Shown: positions 16,529 to 25,143 of the stretch, piece by piece
How the letters are laid out: each line of letters begins with the position of its first letter
How positions within the stretch are numbered: the stretch's first letter is position 1
Assembly (NCBI GenBank): GCA_026392015.1
Contig: JAPLCW010000010.1
Span: 1 to 38,196 of the forward strand
DNA: 38,196 bases
Origin: Candidatus Auribacterota bacterium
GTDB taxonomy: Bacteria; Auribacterota; Tritonobacteria; UBA1439
Direction: 5' to 3'
Program-made: the position numbers and the translations under genes
Notes under the pieces: generated by a model
Told to the model about the DNA's origin: nothing
The model's input: the letters and a program-made list of their open reading frames with translations, nothing else
Database searches by the model: none

Positions 16529-17039
16529 GAATCCCGAACGAGAGGGATTGATCCGCACTCCCCAGAGGGTCGCCCGGTCTCTCGCATTTTTGACGTCGGG
16601 CTATGGCTCCGACCCGCAGAGATTGATCAATCAAGCCTGCTTCACTCAGGAAACCAACAGCATGGTCATCGTGAAAGATATCGAGATATACAGCCTTTGC
16701 GAGCATCATATGCTGCCCTTCTTCGGGCGTTGTCATGTCGGTTACATCTGCAAGAATAAGGTTCTCGGATGCAGCAAGATTGCCCGCATTGTGGACATGT
16801 ATGCGCGCCGGCTTCAGATCCAGGAGCGCCTGACGGAGGAGATCTCGCACGCCGTGAAGGAAGCCGTGAACGCCGATGGCGTCGGGGTCATGATCGAGGC
16901 GCGGCATCTCTGCATGATGATGCGCGGGGTGGAAAAACAGAATTCGATGCTGGTAACCTCCTCTCTCCTCGGGGTATTCCGCGAAAACCCGTCCACCCGT
17001 AACGAGTTTCTGTCCCTCGTCGGCAGAGGGAAGGTATAG
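16467..17039 (+). CDS. folE: GTP cyclohydrolase I
   Basis: Opens GTP to 7,8-dihydroneopterin triphosphate, the first step of pterin synthesis. It is a 190-residue type IA enzyme. The start is a TTG at 16467, chosen because AAAGGAGAT lies at the right distance and the protein matches the family from there. Zn ligands C78, H81 (CEHH) and C149 (HLCMMMRG) are all present, so it is the zinc enzyme. The [12 protein letters not shown] segment (99-110) is near-canonical. The start overlaps folK by 62 bases, an unusually long overlap that suggests coupled translation. It is last in the pterin operon; no folP is seen next to it. Confidence 0.95.
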   Translation: MDTNIEKLEGLVRELLIALGENPEREGLIRTPQRVARSLAFLTSGYGSDPQRLINQACFTQETNSMVIVKDIEIYSLCEHHMLPFFGRCHVGYICKNKVLGCSKIARIVDMYARRLQIQERLTEEISHAVKEAVNADGVGVMIEARHLCMMMRGVEKQNSMLVTSSLLGVFRENPSTRNEFLSLVGRGKV

Positions 17040-17096
17040 CTAACCTAGATTACTCAACAGACGAATAAAAAAGCAATTTAAGCGGTCTAACGTATG

Positions 17097-17166
17097 TAAC
17101 CGCGGATTACGCGGATTGGGCGGATTGCACAATGCGAATCCGCGTAATCAGCATAATCCGCGGTTA
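17097..17166. repeat. TAACCGCGGATTA palindrome downstream of folE
   Basis: Ends TAACCGCGGATTA and TAATCCGCGGTTA are perfect reverse complements. Inner CGCGGATTGGGCGGATT and GAATCCGCG continue the pairing with a small loop. It lies about 60 bases after folE and could serve as a terminator, but there is no T tract. It uses the same words as the array at the right edge. Confidence 0.75.
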
Positions 17167-17273
17167 AAACAATAAAGTCGATGAATGAATAAGGCTAATG
17201 TCATCCGCACAAAAGGTAAGGGAACCAAATATTCATGCGCGGAGCGCACATATCCGGTTCGAGAGGAGCATAT

Positions 17274-17627
17274 ATGCTCAAAATCAAAAGGGTGTAGGAA
17301 AAAGCCGAAAAGGGCGATGGCGTGAGAGTGCTCGTTGACCGCCTCTGGCCTCGGGGACTGAGCAAGGAAAAGGCGAGAATCGATATTTGGCTCAAGGAGA
17401 TAGCTCCGAGCGATCAATTGAGACGCTGGTTCTCACATGATCCTGAAAAATGGGGAGAATTCAAAAAGAGGTATTTCAAAGAGTTGGGGAGCAAACAGGA
17501 ACTGGTCTCGCAGATCGTGCAACAGGCGCGAAAAGCCGCTGTCACCCTGCTTTATGGAGCAAAGGAGGAGAGATGTAACAATGCGACAGCGCTACAGGAG
17601 TATTTGAAAACCAGAATCAAGGATTAA
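17274..17627 (+). pseudogene. DUF488 family gene with in-frame amber codon
   Basis: The family normally starts 'MIKIKRVYEPP..DGYRVLVDRLWPRG'. Here the ATG at 17274, with GAGAGGAG at ideal distance, gives MLKIKRV. TAG then replaces the expected Tyr codon at 17295-17297, and the same frame continues EKAEKGDGVRVLVDRLWPRG to the end. The rest of the domain is intact, about 110 residues. A GTG at 17322 could restart translation, but it would drop the first strand and has no good site. Either the gene is freshly inactivated by a single base change, or the amber is read through or is a sequencing error. DUF488 function is unknown. The neighbours do not hint at one. Confidence 0.8.
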
Positions 17628-17645
17628 GCGCTAAGGATTGAAATT

Positions 17646-17747
17646 CAGGATTAAGGATTAAGCGCTAAGGATTAAGCAAAAAAATCATCTCTCTATAACC
17701 TGCTTAATTCCTACGGCTTAATCCTTAGTGCTTAATCCTTAATCCTG
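17646..17747. repeat. 32-bp inverted repeat between convergent genes
   Basis: The arms at 17646-17677 and 17716-17747 are reverse complements with one mismatch. They are built from the words AGGATTAAG and GCTTAATCC, and the loop is 38 bases. It sits exactly between the end of the DUF488 gene (plus) and the end of the mutase gene (minus). It could therefore act as a two-way transcription terminator, although no T tract follows. Confidence 0.85.
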
Positions 17748-17758
17748 GTGCTTTTGCG

Positions 17759-19120
17759 TTACTCTATCACCGCCATTGAAGGGTCTGCATGGGAAATAAT
17801 CGCGAGGACCTCTTTTTTCTTCTCCTCCCCGAGTTCCCTGTCATTCGCCTCCAGGTTCAGCCGCATCGCAGGCTCGGTCTGAGACGATCGCAAGTTGAAC
17901 CACCAGGGGGCATACTCAACCGTTAATCCATCCAGATGATCTTTCTTTGCATCGCTGTATCTGCTCTCCAGCGCGGCGAAAATCTTCTCCCTCTCCCCCA
18001 CCCTCAAATTAATTTCGCCGGTGGAATAATATTTCTCGAGGGGGAGGATCAGGCGGGACAGGGGCTCTCCTTTCGATGAGAGATAGTTCAAAATCTGGAT
18101 CATGGTCAGCATGGCGTTGTCGGTGAACCCCATTGCGCGGTGGTAATAGTGTCCGGAAAGCTCGCCCCCGAAGGCCGCATTTTCTTCCCTCATCTTCTCC
18201 TTGATGAAGGCGTGGCCCACCCGGCTGCGCACAGCCCTCCCCCCATATCGCGCAATGGTCTCGGGAACGATCCGGCTCGATCGCAGGTCGTAAAGGATCG
18301 TGGCGCCCGGCACTTTCGCGAGTGTGAACTCCGCGATGAGCGCCGTGATCAGGTCTTCCGATATCCTCCTCCCCTTCTCGTCAATAAAACCGCAACGGTC
18401 GGCATCCCCGTCAAAGGCCACGCCGATATCCGCCTTCTCCTCCACCACCCTCTTCCGGAGGTCCGCGGTGGTGGAGGCAATGAGGGGGTTGGCAATGTGG
18501 TGAGGGAAAGTTCCGTCCGGCTCCGTATACATCGGGATATATTTCCACATGGGCGCTTTCTCAAACAGAAGCGGAAGCTCTGGTCCCGACATGCCGTTCC
18601 CCGAGTCGATTACAATCTTCAGCGGTTTGGGATTATCAATAAAATTTTTCAGCTTGCCGATGTACGTATCCAAAAAATCGACGCTCCTATATTTTCCATG
18701 CTCCGGACCGCCGAGGGGCGCAAGCCGTCCCTCCCGAACCATCTGCTCCAGGACCGGCAGGCCGTGGTCTCCGCTCAGGGGAATGGATTCTTCACGGCAG
18801 AGCTTAAAGCCGTTGCTATCGGCAGGGAGGTGAGACGCCGTGACCATTGCGCCTCCGTCATATCCGCCCTGGATGATGGCATAGTAGAGCATGGGTGTGG
18901 AGACCATACCTATGTCCGTTATATCCGCGCCGGCCGCAAGAGCCCCCTCTATAAACGCCTCGGCGAGCGAAAAAGAGGAGACGCGCATGTCGCGCCCGAC
19001 AACGGCGCGATTCGCGTTCGTCAGGCGTACATAGACATCGCCTATCTTCCGCGCCATGGCATCATCCAGTTCGTCGGGGTATCTTCCCCGTATATCGTAT
19101 GCCTTGAATATTCCCGTCAT
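17759..19120 (-). CDS. Phosphomannomutase/phosphoglucomutase
   Basis: A 453-residue alpha-D-phosphohexomutase of the ManB/AlgC type, moving phosphate between C1 and C6 of mannose or glucose. The phosphoserine loop is VTASHLPADSNG with S96; the usual motif is TASHNP, so Leu98 for Asn is unusual. The metal loop DGDADR (237-242), sugar loop GGELSGH (318-324) and phosphate loop RSSQTEP (411-417) are intact. The ATG at 19120 follows GAGAGGA. It ends the long minus-strand gene run, 24 bases after cydB. Beside glycogen phosphorylase and zwf, a glucose-1-P to glucose-6-P role is attractive, but GDP-mannose supply is equally possible. Confidence 0.9.
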   Translation of the reverse strand: MTGIFKAYDIRGRYPDELDDAMARKIGDVYVRLTNANRAVVGRDMRVSSFSLAEAFIEGALAAGADITDIGMVSTPMLYYAIIQGGYDGGAMVTASHLPADSNGFKLCREESIPLSGDHGLPVLEQMVREGRLAPLGGPEHGKYRSVDFLDTYIGKLKNFIDNPKPLKIVIDSGNGMSGPELPLLFEKAPMWKYIPMYTEPDGTFPHHIANPLIASTTADLRKRVVEEKADIGVAFDGDADRCGFIDEKGRRISEDLITALIAEFTLAKVPGATILYDLRSSRIVPETIARYGGRAVRSRVGHAFIKEKMREENAAFGGELSGHYYHRAMGFTDNAMLTMIQILNYLSSKGEPLSRLILPLEKYYSTGEINLRVGEREKIFAALESRYSDAKKDHLDGLTVEYAPWWFNLRSSQTEPAMRLNLEANDRELGEEKKKEVLAIISHADPSMAVIE

Positions 19121-19144
19121 TGTGATCCTCTCTTCCTCATACGA

Positions 19145-20164
19145 TCACTCATTCCTATATTCGCTTCCCTCCCGGACCTTTCCTCGAAATACCAGGTACA
19201 TGTAGCCGTTATACACCATGATGATCGGGATGAGGGCTCCGATACCGGCGAGCATGAACTTCAGAGTTTCGGGAGATGCCGCCGCCATCTGGACGGTGAC
19301 CGCGTCAGGAACGATGGAGGGATACATACTGGCCCACAACCCCGCAAAGGTGAGCAGGAAGATGGCAATGCTTGCGAAAAACGGGATGGATTCCCGCCTC
19401 TTCGTGAGACTGAAGATAAGCAGCCAAAATATGGATGTCACCGCCAGGAAAAGCCCGATGAAGTAAAAGAGAGCGGGGGGCGTGGTCCACCGCCGGGCCA
19501 CCGGTATGTGGATGAACGACATGGCAGCGGTCGTTGCCGCCGCCACTCCCACGGCAATGAAAGCAGTGACCATAGCCCATCGGTAGTTTCGCATTTGGAT
19601 GGGACCTTCCGTTTTCATAACAAGGTAGGTCGCCCCCAACATGGCATAGCCGCTGACAACGCCGATCACCATTAACACCGTGAAAGAGTTCACCCAATCG
19701 AACATGCCCCCCGTGAAATTGCCCGCTCCGTCGGTGCGGATCCCACCCAGGGCGCCACCGAGGATGAAACCTTGGGAAACCGCAGCCAGGAGACTCCCCA
19801 TCCCGAATGACCAATCCCAGAGACGCTTGCGCACGGCGAGATTGTGAAACTCGAAGGCCACACCTCGAAATATCAGACCGACCGCCATCAGAAATACGGG
19901 AATATAGAGGGCGTTTAAGAGCAGGCTGTAACAGAGAGGAAATGCACCGAAGAGCGCGCCGCCGAAAATGACCAGCCAGGTTTCATTGGCGTCCCATATC
20001 GTGCCGAGGCTGCCCATCATGATCCTCCGCCGATTTTCATCGTTCGAAAAAAGGGAGAGAATCCCGATGCCGAGATCGAAACCATCGAGAACGATATAAA
20101 GGGCAAGAATCAGCCCGAGAAGATAAAACCATACCGTTGCGAGAATATTCACGCTCTGTTCCAC
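19145..20164 (-). CDS. cydB: Cytochrome bd-type quinol oxidase subunit II
   Basis: A 339-residue membrane protein with about eight to nine hydrophobic segments. The N-terminal ALYIVLDGFDLGIGIL is the CydB signature. W57-D58 and the GSLGTIWDANETWLV segment are typical. Partner of CydA in the bd/CIO oxidase that reduces O2 with quinol. It starts with GTG at 20164, with GAGGGAG upstream. It lies 253 bases after cydA, a gap that contains a repeat hairpin and is wide for an obligate pair. No cydX-like small frame was recognised. Confidence 0.93.
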   Translation of the reverse strand: MEQSVNILATVWFYLLGLILALYIVLDGFDLGIGILSLFSNDENRRRIMMGSLGTIWDANETWLVIFGGALFGAFPLCYSLLLNALYIPVFLMAVGLIFRGVAFEFHNLAVRKRLWDWSFGMGSLLAAVSQGFILGGALGGIRTDGAGNFTGGMFDWVNSFTVLMVIGVVSGYAMLGATYLVMKTEGPIQMRNYRWAMVTAFIAVGVAAATTAAMSFIHIPVARRWTTPPALFYFIGLFLAVTSIFWLLIFSLTKRRESIPFFASIAIFLLTFAGLWASMYPSIVPDAVTVQMAAASPETLKFMLAGIGALIPIIMVYNGYMYLVFRGKVREGSEYRNE

Positions 20165-20417
20165 AGGCTCTGCTCCCTCACGTCTTTCATCTCCTGCCGG
20201 ATAATCCGAACCGGAGATTTCTGATTACTACACCCCCACCGTCGCCCTCCCCCTTCACAGGGGGAGATAAAGGAATTACACCATTGTTTTTCATTTTTTT
20301 CGCAAGGCCCCAGTCTTATGGGGAGAATTTTAGAACCTGATCACGAATTACACGAATTAAATGAATATATTTTGCCTGCTGTTTATTTCAGCATTATACA
20401 ATTTCCCTAACTACTAA
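20165..20417. other. cydA-cydB spacer with GC-rich hairpin
   Basis: The hairpin CTCCCCCTTCACAGGGGGAG (20246-20265) is the same family as at 1018 and 13724. Short 'ACGAATTACACGAATTAAATG' words follow at about 20343-20363. No gene is seen. Confidence 0.5.
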
Positions 20418-21776
20418 CTACTGTTTTGTTACAGCTGTCGTATCAGGGCCTTTCTGGATAATTCTTCTCGCAAATATGAAGAAGAGGACGAACAATAGTG
20501 TATAGATAATCACATATGCCGCGAGCGACGCCTGTACCGGCCTCGCGCTCAATCGCGAAACAGTACTCTCTGTGCGGAGAATGCCGTACACCACCCAGGG
20601 CTGACGGCCCACCTCGCGCACAATCCATCCCATCTCCAAGGCGATATAAGGTGCCGGAATACCGAAAAGCCAGCAACGGAGAAGCCACTTCCGGGTTGCC
20701 GCCCTCTCCGGCGAAAGGAGTCCCCTGAGCCAGTCCCAGACGGTCCACAGCATGAGAAAGAAAATGCCGATCCCCAAGACCGCCATGATGCGAAAGGCGT
20801 AGAAGGGCAGCACGATCGGTGGCCTGTCTTCCCGCGGAAATTCTTTGAGACCCTTTACCTGGCCGGTCAGCGAGTGTGTGGTGAGAAGACTCATCAGGTA
20901 CGGAATCTCTATCGCCCATCGGTTTTCCTGCCTCTCCGGATCCGGCCAGGCGACGACCGCCAGGGGGGCTCCGATGCCGGGGGGATTGGTATCCCAGTGA
21001 CTCTCCATGGCGGCCACCTTCGCCGGCTGGTATCGCGCGATCAACCGGCCGCTCGCATCCCCCAGGTATATCTGGAGAGGGGCCGCCACGATTGCGGCGA
21101 CGACCGCCATCTTGAACGAGAGAAGAAAAAATTCGGTATCCCTCTTCTTCAAAATATACCCCGCGCTCAACCCCGCCACGACGAAAAGCCCGACGATGAG
21201 ACACGCGAACCACATGTGCGAGAATGACAAGAATATATCCGCGTTAAAGATCGCCTCTCTGTAACTCACGGGAACCAGATGCCCTGCGCGCATGGTCACG
21301 CCGGCCGGCACCTGCATCCAGGCATTGCCGTCCATGATCCAGAATGCGGAGAGCGATGCCCCCAGGGTAACAAGAACGGTGGAGAGCATATGGACAGCCC
21401 GTGACACACGGTTCCACCCGAACATCATGATCGCCAGGAACGCCGCCTCCATGGCAAACGCCATCGCGGCCTCGAAGCCGAGGATATTACCGAAGAAATC
21501 TCCCGTGACCGCTGAAAATCCCGCCCAGTTTGTCCCAAACTGAAATTCCATCACCACGCCGGTGACCACGCCGATGGCGAAGTTCAGCAGGAAGAGCGAG
21601 CCCCAGAAGCGGCAGTGACGGTAGTACCTTGAATCAGCGGTCTTCAGCCAGATCGCTTCCATCACCACGAGGAACACGCTCATGCCGATGGTCAGAGCCG
21701 GCCATAGGATATGGAACATTATCGTGAAGGAAAACTGGAGGCGGGAGAGAAAAACGGGATCACTCAGCCATTCCAT
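20418..21776 (-). CDS. cydA: Cytochrome bd-type quinol oxidase subunit I
   Basis: A 452-residue heme-bearing subunit of the O2-reducing quinol oxidase. Expected ligands are present: H22 for heme b595; E102 and E110 in GFEAAMAFAMEAAF; H187 and M331 (FRIM) for heme b558; and the quinol-loop K253 and E258 in AKVAAMESHW. GRQPW stands at 390-394. The Q-loop is short, as in the CIO/short-loop bd group rather than E. coli bd-I. The start ATG has GAGGAG upstream. It lies 217 bases downstream of the cytochrome b-c fusion gene. Short-loop bd oxidases are often high-affinity and resistant to NO or cyanide. That would suit the nearby NO reductase but is inference. Confidence 0.94.
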   Translation of the reverse strand: MEWLSDPVFLSRLQFSFTIMFHILWPALTIGMSVFLVVMEAIWLKTADSRYYRHCRFWGSLFLLNFAIGVVTGVVMEFQFGTNWAGFSAVTGDFFGNILGFEAAMAFAMEAAFLAIMMFGWNRVSRAVHMLSTVLVTLGASLSAFWIMDGNAWMQVPAGVTMRAGHLVPVSYREAIFNADIFLSFSHMWFACLIVGLFVVAGLSAGYILKKRDTEFFLLSFKMAVVAAIVAAPLQIYLGDASGRLIARYQPAKVAAMESHWDTNPPGIGAPLAVVAWPDPERQENRWAIEIPYLMSLLTTHSLTGQVKGLKEFPREDRPPIVLPFYAFRIMAVLGIGIFFLMLWTVWDWLRGLLSPERAATRKWLLRCWLFGIPAPYIALEMGWIVREVGRQPWVVYGILRTESTVSRLSARPVQASLAAYVIIYTLLFVLFFIFARRIIQKGPDTTAVTKQ

Positions 21777-21993
21777 GCGACCTGCTCCTCATCGTCCGTC
21801 CCGGCGCACGCATAGGCCGCATTCTTAGAGTACCTTGACTTTCCCTATTTTTCTTAAAAGCTTACCAGCTCATCGCAGAGACGCAGAGTATGCAAAGGGC
21901 GATTGCAAAAAAACAACCCATAATAGTCTAATTCTCTGCGTGATGCATCATATCTGCGTTCTCCGCGTCTCCGCGGTAAAATATATAATCCGG

Positions 21994-24360
21994 TCATTTC
22001 CCGCGCCACCCAATCCAATAGAAACCGATGACCGTCCACAACAGGCCGAGCACGACGGCGGTCAGGATGAAGAATTTACGCGGCTGCATGCCGGGCACGC
22101 GAATGGCCGAGCGGTCCACTCCGTTGAGCGATAGAATATACGCCTCGATCTGGGAAATCATCTCCTGGGTGAGGATAAGGTTATCCCCGAACGCCGGCAT
22201 GACCTTCTCCGGATGTTTTCCCGGAGGAACCGATCCGTGCTGGATGAAACGATCTATAGTACGCGCGAAGGTGAGAGGGTCCTTGCTGTATAGCTCCGGG
22301 TCGATCGGGTTTAACGCGGGAACCTTGCCGTCATCCGAGCCGGAGTTGGGCACATTATCCTTTCCCTCCGGCCCGTGGCAGGATATACAATTTTTTTCAT
22401 ACAAAAGCCCGCCGTGAGACGGATTGCCTACCCGCAGCGCCGCCGGGCCTGGAAGCTCATGCGTGCCGCTTTCAGGCGAATTAGAGGATGAAATCGGCGG
22501 AGCGGAAGTCGGTGAGAGAGGAGCCTCACCCTTATCAGAAGACGAGTCCGGTGGATCGGAAGACGTTGCAGGGGGATCGGCACTCCCCGGAGAGTCTTTC
22601 CCGGGACCGGAGTTGAGGCTCTCGAGATATTTAGCCAGATCGTTCACCTGCTCTTCGCTCAACGACTTAAACCCCGGCATGATCGTGTTGGGGTTGTGCG
22701 CTTGCGGATCGCGGATCTGTGCGGTGATCCAGGAGATCGGGTGCCCCTTGCTTCCCTCGCCTGAGAGGTCGGGGCCCATGATGCCGCCCTTTCCGCCTAT
22801 TGCGTGGCACCCAATGCACGGGAGCGTCGGAAAGAGATTTTTGCCCCTCTCAACTCCGGTCGAAGCGATTGCCTCGCCTTTTTCCACCTCTGTTTTTTCA
22901 GATGCCGCAGTCGGCAGGGCAATTGCATAAGACGGAGATGGGCGCGGCTCTGCGGCACCCGCGGGGGGGGTCTCCATCAGGGTTGTGGGCGCGGGCGGCG
23001 ACACGGCGCCGCCTTTCCCGAGCGTTGCCAGGAATTCCACCATATTGTTCACCTCGGAGCCGCTCAATGATGTAGAGGGCGGCATGACTGTCGACGCATT
23101 ATGCGACTTCGGATCTCGAATCTGCTGGGTGAGCCATTGCCTCGATCGCCCGCGGGTTCCTTCCTTCGAGAGGTCCGGCCCTATGCTGCCTCCATGGCCG
23201 TTCACCGTGTGACATACCCTACAACCCTGTTTCTGAAAGAGATCCGCCCCTTTTTGGGCTCCGGGAGGGAGTGGAGCGGCCAGCAAAAGCGGCGCGCCGG
23301 AGACCGGAGGGGTAGCGTTGCTCAGATATCCAAGAATAGTGTAGGTGATGAGCCACGCCACAAAGGCGGCGCCTCCTGCCATCACCGCCGGACGCTTGAG
23401 CGGATTGCGCTCCATGCTTCGGTCGTAGAACGGCAGCAGAATCAGTATGAGGAACAGCAACAGCGGAACACCCACTGTCCCCACAGATTCCCACGGCCCC
23501 TTGAACAGCTTGATGAACTGATAGAGAAAAAGAAACTGCCACTCCGGCTTCGGGACGTAGGTAGTGTCAACCTCGTCTGCAGGCCCGGTGACGGGCGCGG
23601 GCCAGAATGCGCTCAAGCCCACCAGGATCAGGAAGATGACGGAAACAGCTATCAGGTCCTTCAGCACCTGATTCGGCCAGAACAGGCCCATCTTCTTGCG
23701 GCGTTCCTGATCCCATGGACCAACACTGCCAAACTGCCTGAACGCCACCAAATGAAGTATAATGAGGATGCCCAACAGTCCGGGGAGAACGAACACGTGC
23801 AGAACAAAGAAGCGGGAAAGAGTCATCTGGCTCATCGCAGCGCCGCCGCGCAAAAAGATCTTTAAAAACGAGCCGATGAGGGGGGTAGTGCCGGCGATGC
23901 TGGTGCCCACCTCAGCCGCCCAATACCCGAGTTCATCCCATGCCAGCAAGGCGCCGACGAAAGAGAGAGCGAGAACGGTCAGTACCAGGCATGGCCCGAT
24001 CATCCAGGTCAGTTGGCGGGGTTTCTTATACGCTCCCCAGATGAATACGCGGGCTATATGAAGTCCCACCAGGACGACAAACGCATTGCTGCCCCAGTAG
24101 TGAAGGCCGTGAATGAGCCAGCCGAACGGCACCTCCTGCCGCAGATAGATGACGCTCTGATAAGCGTAATCGCGCGCCGGCACGTAGTAGAACAGCTGCC
24201 ATATCCCGGTCACCGCCTGAATCACGAAGGCGAAGAGGCACGCGGAGCCGAAACAGTACCAGAAGCTGTCCCCGCCGACTATCTCCTCCTCAAGGCTCCA
24301 CCGCAGCGCAGCCCTGACCGGCAAACGATCGGAGAACCATCGTCCTATTCTTGAACTCAT
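21994..24360 (-). CDS. Cytochrome b6/subunit IV fused to three c-type heme domains
   Basis: A 788-residue core of a quinol-cytochrome c reductase. Residues 1-350 form a complete b-type part. Histidine pairs H87/H101 and H188/H203 show 13- and 14-residue gaps, the latter diagnostic of b6 rather than mitochondrial-type b. A subunit IV part follows with PEWQF (272-276, the PEWY quinol site variant). After a TM segment come three heme c motifs, CRVCH (380-384), CIGCH (515-519) and CISCH (658-662), each with a likely Met ligand (M426, M561, M721). The first two domains are similar to each other. Pro/Ser/Asp-rich linkers separate them, and a last TM helix (about 762-782) anchors the C-terminus. The Rieske gene lies just upstream. 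The ATG follows GAGGTTCAT. All subunits needed for the complex appear to be these two proteins. Confidence 0.92.
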   Translation of the reverse strand: MSSRIGRWFSDRLPVRAALRWSLEEEIVGGDSFWYCFGSACLFAFVIQAVTGIWQLFYYVPARDYAYQSVIYLRQEVPFGWLIHGLHYWGSNAFVVLVGLHIARVFIWGAYKKPRQLTWMIGPCLVLTVLALSFVGALLAWDELGYWAAEVGTSIAGTTPLIGSFLKIFLRGGAAMSQMTLSRFFVLHVFVLPGLLGILIILHLVAFRQFGSVGPWDQERRKKMGLFWPNQVLKDLIAVSVIFLILVGLSAFWPAPVTGPADEVDTTYVPKPEWQFLFLYQFIKLFKGPWESVGTVGVPLLLFLILILLPFYDRSMERNPLKRPAVMAGGAAFVAWLITYTILGYLSNATPPVSGAPLLLAAPLPPGAQKGADLFQKQGCRVCHTVNGHGGSIGPDLSKEGTRGRSRQWLTQQIRDPKSHNASTVMPPSTSLSGSEVNNMVEFLATLGKGGAVSPPAPTTLMETPPAGAAEPRPSPSYAIALPTAASEKTEVEKGEAIASTGVERGKNLFPTLPCIGCHAIGGKGGIMGPDLSGEGSKGHPISWITAQIRDPQAHNPNTIMPGFKSLSEEQVNDLAKYLESLNSGPGKDSPGSADPPATSSDPPDSSSDKGEAPLSPTSAPPISSSNSPESGTHELPGPAALRVGNPSHGGLLYEKNCISCHGPEGKDNVPNSGSDDGKVPALNPIDPELYSKDPLTFARTIDRFIQHGSVPPGKHPEKVMPAFGDNLILTQEMISQIEAYILSLNGVDRSAIRVPGMQPRKFFILTAVVLGLLWTVIGFYWIGWRGK

Positions 24361-24374
24361 ATGAACCTCTATTA

Positions 24375-24491
24375 GTAGTTAGTAGCTAGTAGTTAGGGGA
24401 AGTGCTTCCCTAGTCCCTAATTACTAGCCGATTAGTAGATAGTAGCTAGCGGAAGTGTTTTCTTATTGCCTAACTACTAGCTACTAACTAC
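24375..24491. repeat. 23-bp perfect inverted repeat inside the bc operon
   Basis: The arms at 24375-24397 and 24469-24491 are exact reverse complements, built from the words TAGTAGTTAG and CTAACTACTA. The 71-base loop contains more of the same words. It fills the space between the Rieske stop and the cytochrome b start. It may form an RNA hairpin that tunes or attenuates expression between the two genes. Confidence 0.85.
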
Positions 24492-24497
24492 TTTCTT

Positions 24498-25034
24498 CTA
24501 TCCAATCGCCCTTTTTCCCCGAACGCCCACCTCGAAAAGCTCCCACATAACATAGAGATCTCCATTTTCGATCTTGCTCGGGAGGGTATCGAGGGGCCTC
24601 GGGGAAGGGCCCGCGACTACCTTTCCATCCACAGAGAAGACGCTGCCGTGGCACGGGCAGATGAAATTCCGGGCATCGGGATACCAGTCATAATGGCAAC
24701 CGAGATGCGGGCACACGGGCGAAAAGACAGTCGCGCCGGCAGCAGAATGCTTGATCACCCACACGGAGTGCGTCGCGTTCGAATGGATGTACGCGTCGGT
24801 GGTCGGCATTTCAAAATTCATTGAGACCGGCATGCCGAGGGGGAGCGCGTCAAGCGAACCTACTTTCACAAAGCGCGGTTTATCCAGCCGGTATAACGGG
24901 CCGATGAGAGAGGAGAGCATCGGCCAACCGAGAAAGGCTGCGAGAGGGGCGGACAGGACTCCGACGAGGCATTTAAGAAACCTGCGCCGGCTCATTGCCT
25001 GCAGGGAACGAGATGGAGATTCTTGATGATTCAT
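24498..25034 (-). CDS. Rieske iron-sulfur protein of quinol-cytochrome c reductase
   Basis: A 178-residue protein (from the ATG ending at 25034). It has a twin-arginine motif SRRRFLK (15-21) and a hydrophobic anchor to about residue 48, so the Fe-S domain is exported folded by Tat. Cluster ligands are C108 and H110 in CPHLGC, and C126 and H129 in CPCHGS. The disulfide pair C113/C128 is present, typical of a high-potential cluster. It passes electrons from quinol to the c-type hemes of the fusion protein encoded next (137 bases downstream). An upstream GTG (25040) would add two residues. The ribosome site is weak (GGTGATC). Confidence 0.94.
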   Translation of the reverse strand: MNHQESPSRSLQAMSRRRFLKCLVGVLSAPLAAFLGWPMLSSLIGPLYRLDKPRFVKVGSLDALPLGMPVSMNFEMPTTDAYIHSNATHSVWVIKHSAAGATVFSPVCPHLGCHYDWYPDARNFICPCHGSVFSVDGKVVAGPSPRPLDTLPSKIENGDLYVMWELFEVGVRGKRAIG

Positions 25035-25143
25035 GATCACCGTTCGTCACTGCACGATGCGCGGCCTTGTGACCGTGCGTTCAGAAATCCGATGGAGTGA
25101 GCCCCCGACAGCGACGTATGGCTCGCTCCGTCTCCGGCGCATT

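Noticed and set aside
17295-17297. Amber codon as pyrrolysine
   Set aside because: The expected residue is the family's conserved Tyr and no pyl genes are visible. A point mutation or sequence error is simpler.
18140-19675. 511-codon plus-strand reading frame
   Set aside because: It lies opposite the mutase and cydB genes, which have full motif sets. Its product is His/Arg/Pro-rich with no domain and no proper ribosome site.
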